This document shows positions 6,115 through 8,082 of a stretch of 8,082 nt of DNA, piece by piece. A program made the translations under genes and the position numbers. Position 1 is the stretch's first letter. Each line of letters starts with the position of its first letter. Source of the stretch: Flavobacteriaceae bacterium (lineage in GTDB: Bacteria; Bacteroidota; Bacteroidia; Flavobacteriales; Flavobacteriaceae); the NCBI GenBank assembly GCA_013001365.1, contig JABDMQ010000303.1:1-8082 (forward strand). Direction: 5' to 3'. The notes below the pieces were generated by a model that had not been told where the DNA came from, did no database searches, and saw only the letters and a program-made list of their open reading frames with translations.

Positions 6115-6333
6115 ATGTCCATGAAGTCTTTTAGTAAACAACTGAACTATTTATTGATCATCATTGGTGCAATAGTAGCTATTTATGCTCAGGCCGGCGA
6201 ACAGCAGGACACGTTTGTTCTTGTTGGAGGAATAGTACTCTTAATGCTTGGTATTTATCGAATATCGAGAAATATCAGTGACAAGCCAAAAGGGCCAGAT
6301 GGCTTTGTTAAAACGGAAAAAGAAGATGATTGA
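6115..6333 (+). CDS. Small two-helix membrane protein, function unknown
   Basis: A 72-residue protein with a short basic N-terminus (MSMKSFSKQ), two membrane helices (about 10-26 and 34-50) joined by the polar turn AGEQQDTF, and a charged tail ending EKEDD. Both termini are probably cytoplasmic, by the positive-inside rule. I do not recognise a named family. It overlaps the start of the Smr-domain gene by 8 bases, so the two are co-transcribed and probably translationally coupled. A second ATG (Met3, at 6121) is an equally possible start. Coding support comes from the tight junction with the next gene and a composition typical of a membrane protein. Confidence 0.75.
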   Translation: MSMKSFSKQLNYLLIIIGAIVAIYAQAGEQQDTFVLVGGIVLLMLGIYRISRNISDKPKGPDGFVKTEKEDD

Positions 6334-6880
6334 TGTTGGTGATAAAGTAGCTGTGCTTGACGATGATGTGTACGGTATCGTATTAAAAGTTAGTGGAATC
6401 GATATAATAATTGAAACATCTGATGGTTTTGAAATGGAATACAAGGCTAACGAGCTTGTGAAGACCAATTCTGAACTAAAAAATCAAATATTTTCTAAAA
6501 GGTCTTTAACAGAAGTAATTTCTGAAAAGGATTCAACCAAAAAAAGACCAAAAGCCACCCCCAAAAAGAAAGAACGCGAACAGCCTGCAATGGAGGTAGA
6601 CTTGCATATCCATCAACTGATTGATACTACAAAGGGCATGAGCAATCATGATATGTTGAACTTACAGCTGGATACGGCAAGAAGACAATTGGAATTTGCC
6701 ATCAAGAAACGTATACCAAAAATAGTCTTTATCCATGGTGTTGGTGAAGGTGTCTTGAAATTAGAATTGGAATATCTTTTTGGCAGATACGACAATGTAT
6801 CGTTTTATGACGCCAATTACCAAAAATATGGCATTGGCGCTACCGAGGTTAGAATTTTTAAGAACAAGAAAACTAGTTGA
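6326..6880 (+). CDS. Smr-domain protein with N-terminal DUF2027-type module
   Basis: A 184-residue protein. Residues 1-47 (MIDVGDKVAVLDDD... to ELVK) form a small beta-rich module like the N-terminus of Bacteroidota DUF2027/Smr proteins. Residues 60-90 are a Lys/Pro-rich, probably disordered linker. The C-terminal Smr domain (about 90-178) has VDLHIHQL (91-98), HGVGEG (137-142) and YGIGATEV (168-175). Smr domains bind or nick nucleic acids (MutS2 C-terminus, ribosome-rescue nucleases). Here the usual LDLHG motif is VDLHI, as in DUF2027 proteins, so nuclease activity is plausible but unproven. Longer DUF2027 proteins carry a middle domain that seems to be missing. The ATG at 6326 gives a domain-consistent start; the frame stays open to 6248, inside the upstream gene. 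The stop overlaps that of the convergent lipoprotein by 8 bases. Confidence 0.9.
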   Translation: MIDVGDKVAVLDDDVYGIVLKVSGIDIIIETSDGFEMEYKANELVKTNSELKNQIFSKRSLTEVISEKDSTKKRPKATPKKKEREQPAMEVDLHIHQLIDTTKGMSNHDMLNLQLDTARRQLEFAIKKRIPKIVFIHGVGEGVLKLELEYLFGRYDNVSFYDANYQKYGIGATEVRIFKNKKTS

Positions 6881-7760
6881 AATCAGGAGTCACTGTCCTG
6901 GAGTCAGTCTGATTGGGTGATAACTGACCAAAATCCAGTGTCTGCTGAGTAAGATTGCTTAATTGAATATTACTCACCGTACAACTAATTATAAAAGTTT
7001 GCTGGATGTTATGTACTCTAAATGCAGTTGCTGGAACACTTTCCGAAAACAGATCGTTTAGGTAATCTGGTCCTATTGATGCGTTGTCGATATCATTGGT
7101 AGGGTTTTGGTCAGCAGAACTGAACTCTTCGTCTCGAGTCAATACACCATCACCATCATCGTCACTGTCCAAGTAATCCGGTATGCCATCATTGTCTGTA
7201 TCCTGGGCATCACTTAAGACGCCATCGTTATTTGGGTCTGGGTTTTCACTTACCGTTGGAACATTGTCACCGTCATCATCAAAATCAAGGTAATTAGGAA
7301 GTCCATCACCATCTGTATCATCGTTGTCAAGATTACCATCTCCATCAATATCTTCATTACTGGCAGAAATACCATCATTATCATCTTCAATCAGTAAAGT
7401 AGATACGATTGCTGTACTATCTGAGCTTTCTTCATCACTTAAAATGGTTACAGCTGAAGAGGGAACATCGCTGCAGAAATAGTTATTGGGCAATGTTGCA
7501 TCGTAAGTACGATAGTTGAAAGTAACCGGTAATTCTCCACTCATATAAATGCCATCATCGTCTACATTTAAAAAACTATTGATATTGCTAAAATTCAATT
7601 CAATTGAAAGAGATTCAGAAGGATCCTGTTTAGTTTTGTAGAATACTAGTTCGCCACATTGATCAAACGTATCATCGAAATCCAATTCAACGGTGATGAT
7701 ATCTCCATCACTGCAACCTAAAAGGGCAATGCAAAAAACAACAGTAAAGATTTTACGCAT
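6873..7760 (-). CDS. Surface lipoprotein with thrombospondin type-3 calcium-binding repeats
   Basis: A 295-residue protein. A type II signal peptide (1-15) ends in the lipobox LLGC, with C16 as the lipidated residue. The following SDGD resembles the Flavobacterium lipoprotein export signal (S-D-D-x-E type), which sends lipoproteins to the cell surface. Residues 20-120 form a region of unknown fold with cysteines C35 and C96. Residues 126-212 are Asp-rich thrombospondin type-3-like Ca2+-binding repeats, including two copies of a 20-residue unit (148-167 and 187-206) with core DTDxDGxPxYLDxDDDGDxV. The remainder (213-295) has no motif I recognise. The protein is probably a calcium-stabilised outer-surface protein; its ligand is unknown. 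No outer-membrane secretion (T9SS) C-terminal domain is evident. It is transcribed alone, divergent from the cysteine desulfurase gene, and its stop overlaps the Smr gene stop. Confidence 0.82.
   Translation of the reverse strand: MRKIFTVVFCIALLGCSDGDIITVELDFDDTFDQCGELVFYKTKQDPSESLSIELNFSNINSFLNVDDDGIYMSGELPVTFNYRTYDATLPNNYFCSDVPSSAVTILSDEESSDSTAIVSTLLIEDDNDGISASNEDIDGDGNLDNDDTDGDGLPNYLDFDDDGDNVPTVSENPDPNNDGVLSDAQDTDNDGIPDYLDSDDDGDGVLTRDEEFSSADQNPTNDIDNASIGPDYLNDLFSESVPATAFRVHNIQQTFIISCTVSNIQLSNLTQQTLDFGQLSPNQTDSRTVTPDFN
7143..7319 (-). repeat. Imperfect 60-base tandem units coding the calcium-binding repeats
   Basis: Two 60-base segments (7260-7319 and 7143-7202) inside the lipoprotein gene encode near-identical 20-residue acidic units, 16 of 20 residues the same, 39 residues apart. 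The DNA differs at many third positions, so this is an old duplication or a selected protein repeat, not a recent slip. Confidence 0.75.
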
Positions 7761-7779
7761 GGTAAGTCGTTATTTTGAA

Positions 7780-7787
7780 CAAAAGTA
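7780..7787 (-). promoter_or_regulatory. Candidate -7 promoter element of the lipoprotein gene
   Basis: Read on the minus strand this is TACTTTTG, an exact TAnnTTTG match, 19 bases before the ATG at 7760. A TTGAC lies only about 10 bases further upstream (complement of 7796-7800), shorter than the usual -33/-7 spacing. Confidence 0.45.
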
Positions 7788-7838
7788 ATGTAAAAGTCAA
7801 ATTATAACGACACCGCAAGAAAATAATTTTATTTCTTC

Positions 7839-7846
7839 TATTTTTG
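7839..7846 (+). promoter_or_regulatory. Candidate -7 promoter element of the cysteine desulfurase gene
   Basis: TATTTTTG matches TAnnTTTG exactly and lies 24 bases before the ATG at 7871, a sensible leader length. No clear TTG occurs at the -33 distance. Confidence 0.5.
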
Positions 7847-7870
7847 CCATTCATAATCATCTAATACTTT

Positions 7871-8082
7871 ATGAAAACGGTATATTTTGATAGTGCTGCA
7901 ACGACGCAACTTAGAGAGGAAGTTATTGACAAGATGACCACAGTAATGAGGGAATCTTATGGTAATGCCTCTTCTACACATGGGTTTGGACGCACTGCAA
8001 AGGCCATTGTTGAGAATGCACGTAAGACCATAGCAAAGTACCTGAATGTCTCGGCATCTGAAATCGTTTTTACATCTGGAGG
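7871..8082 (+). CDS. Cysteine desulfurase, 5' part only (cut by window edge)
   Basis: The window holds the first 70 codons plus two bases of a class V PLP aminotransferase of the NifS/IscS group, which takes sulfur from L-cysteine (giving alanine) to form an enzyme persulfide for Fe-S clusters or tRNA thiolation. Visible family motifs are VYFDSAATT (4-12), SYGNASSTHGFGR (29-41), and EIVFTSGG at the edge, which normally continues as T-E-A/S-N. The PLP lysine and the active cysteine lie beyond the window, so I cannot assign it to IscS, NifS or another subtype. The ATG at 7871 gives the usual short N-terminus just before the DSAATT motif. The lipoprotein gene is divergent, with 110 bases between the two starts. 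Confidence 0.93.
   Translation, partial: MKTVYFDSAATTQLREEVIDKMTTVMRESYGNASSTHGFGRTAKAIVENARKTIAKYLNVSASEIVFTSG

Noticed and set aside
6248..6325. Longer start for the Smr protein
   Set aside because: It would lie deep inside the 72-residue membrane protein gene in another frame, while MIDVGDKV at 6326 is the natural domain start and overlaps the upstream stop by 8 bases.
7143..7319. Repeat pattern as CRISPR or microsatellite
   Set aside because: The repeats are in frame, encode Asp-rich calcium-binding units, and differ at many third codon positions, so they are protein repeats.

Overview
The window looks like ordinary chromosomal DNA from a member of the Bacteroidota, most likely a marine-type Flavobacteriia. 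The DNA is AT-rich, start codons sit behind A/T-rich stretches instead of clear Shine-Dalgarno sites, and promoter-like TAnnTTTG elements (the Bacteroidota -7 box) precede several genes. Family content agrees: a CCC-motif membrane protein, a DUF2752 protein, a DUF2027-type Smr protein, and a lipoprotein with an acidic SDGD stretch after the lipobox cysteine. This is inference from composition and families, not from a database match.

Layout. 16-1425 (-) is a 23S rRNA m5U methyltransferase (RlmD/RumA type) with its Fe-S and catalytic residues intact. Divergent from it, 1546-2473 (+) holds an ECF sigma factor overlapping a two-helix membrane protein (probably DUF6768). A strong hairpin at 2490-2522 separates this pair from a convergent multi-pass MscS-superfamily-like protein (2547-3716, -). 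A gene-free stretch of 348 bases with several inverted repeats follows, then ornithine aminotransferase rocD (4065-5342, +), closed by a perfect terminator palindrome. Convergent to rocD is a two-gene unit of small membrane proteins (DUF2752, then CCC-motif, -). Divergent from that unit is a two-gene + unit (72-residue membrane protein, then Smr-domain protein). The Smr stop overlaps the stop of a convergent lipoprotein with thrombospondin type-3 calcium-binding repeats (6873-7760, -). A cysteine desulfurase gene starts at 7871 (+) and runs off the right edge.

How the genes work together. Most are separate housekeeping or envelope functions: rRNA modification, arginine/ornithine-proline metabolism, Fe-S/sulfur supply, and membrane tension or surface proteins. 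Two gene pairs look functionally tied: the ECF sigma factor with its overlapping membrane partner, and the two small-membrane-protein genes 10 bases apart. I see no phage, insertion sequence, CRISPR array, tRNA or rRNA. No clear new multi-gene system is visible. The best candidates for a second look are the sigma/DUF6768 pair, a four-cysteine insert in RocD, the repeat-built channel-like protein without a beta domain, and the structured region before rocD.
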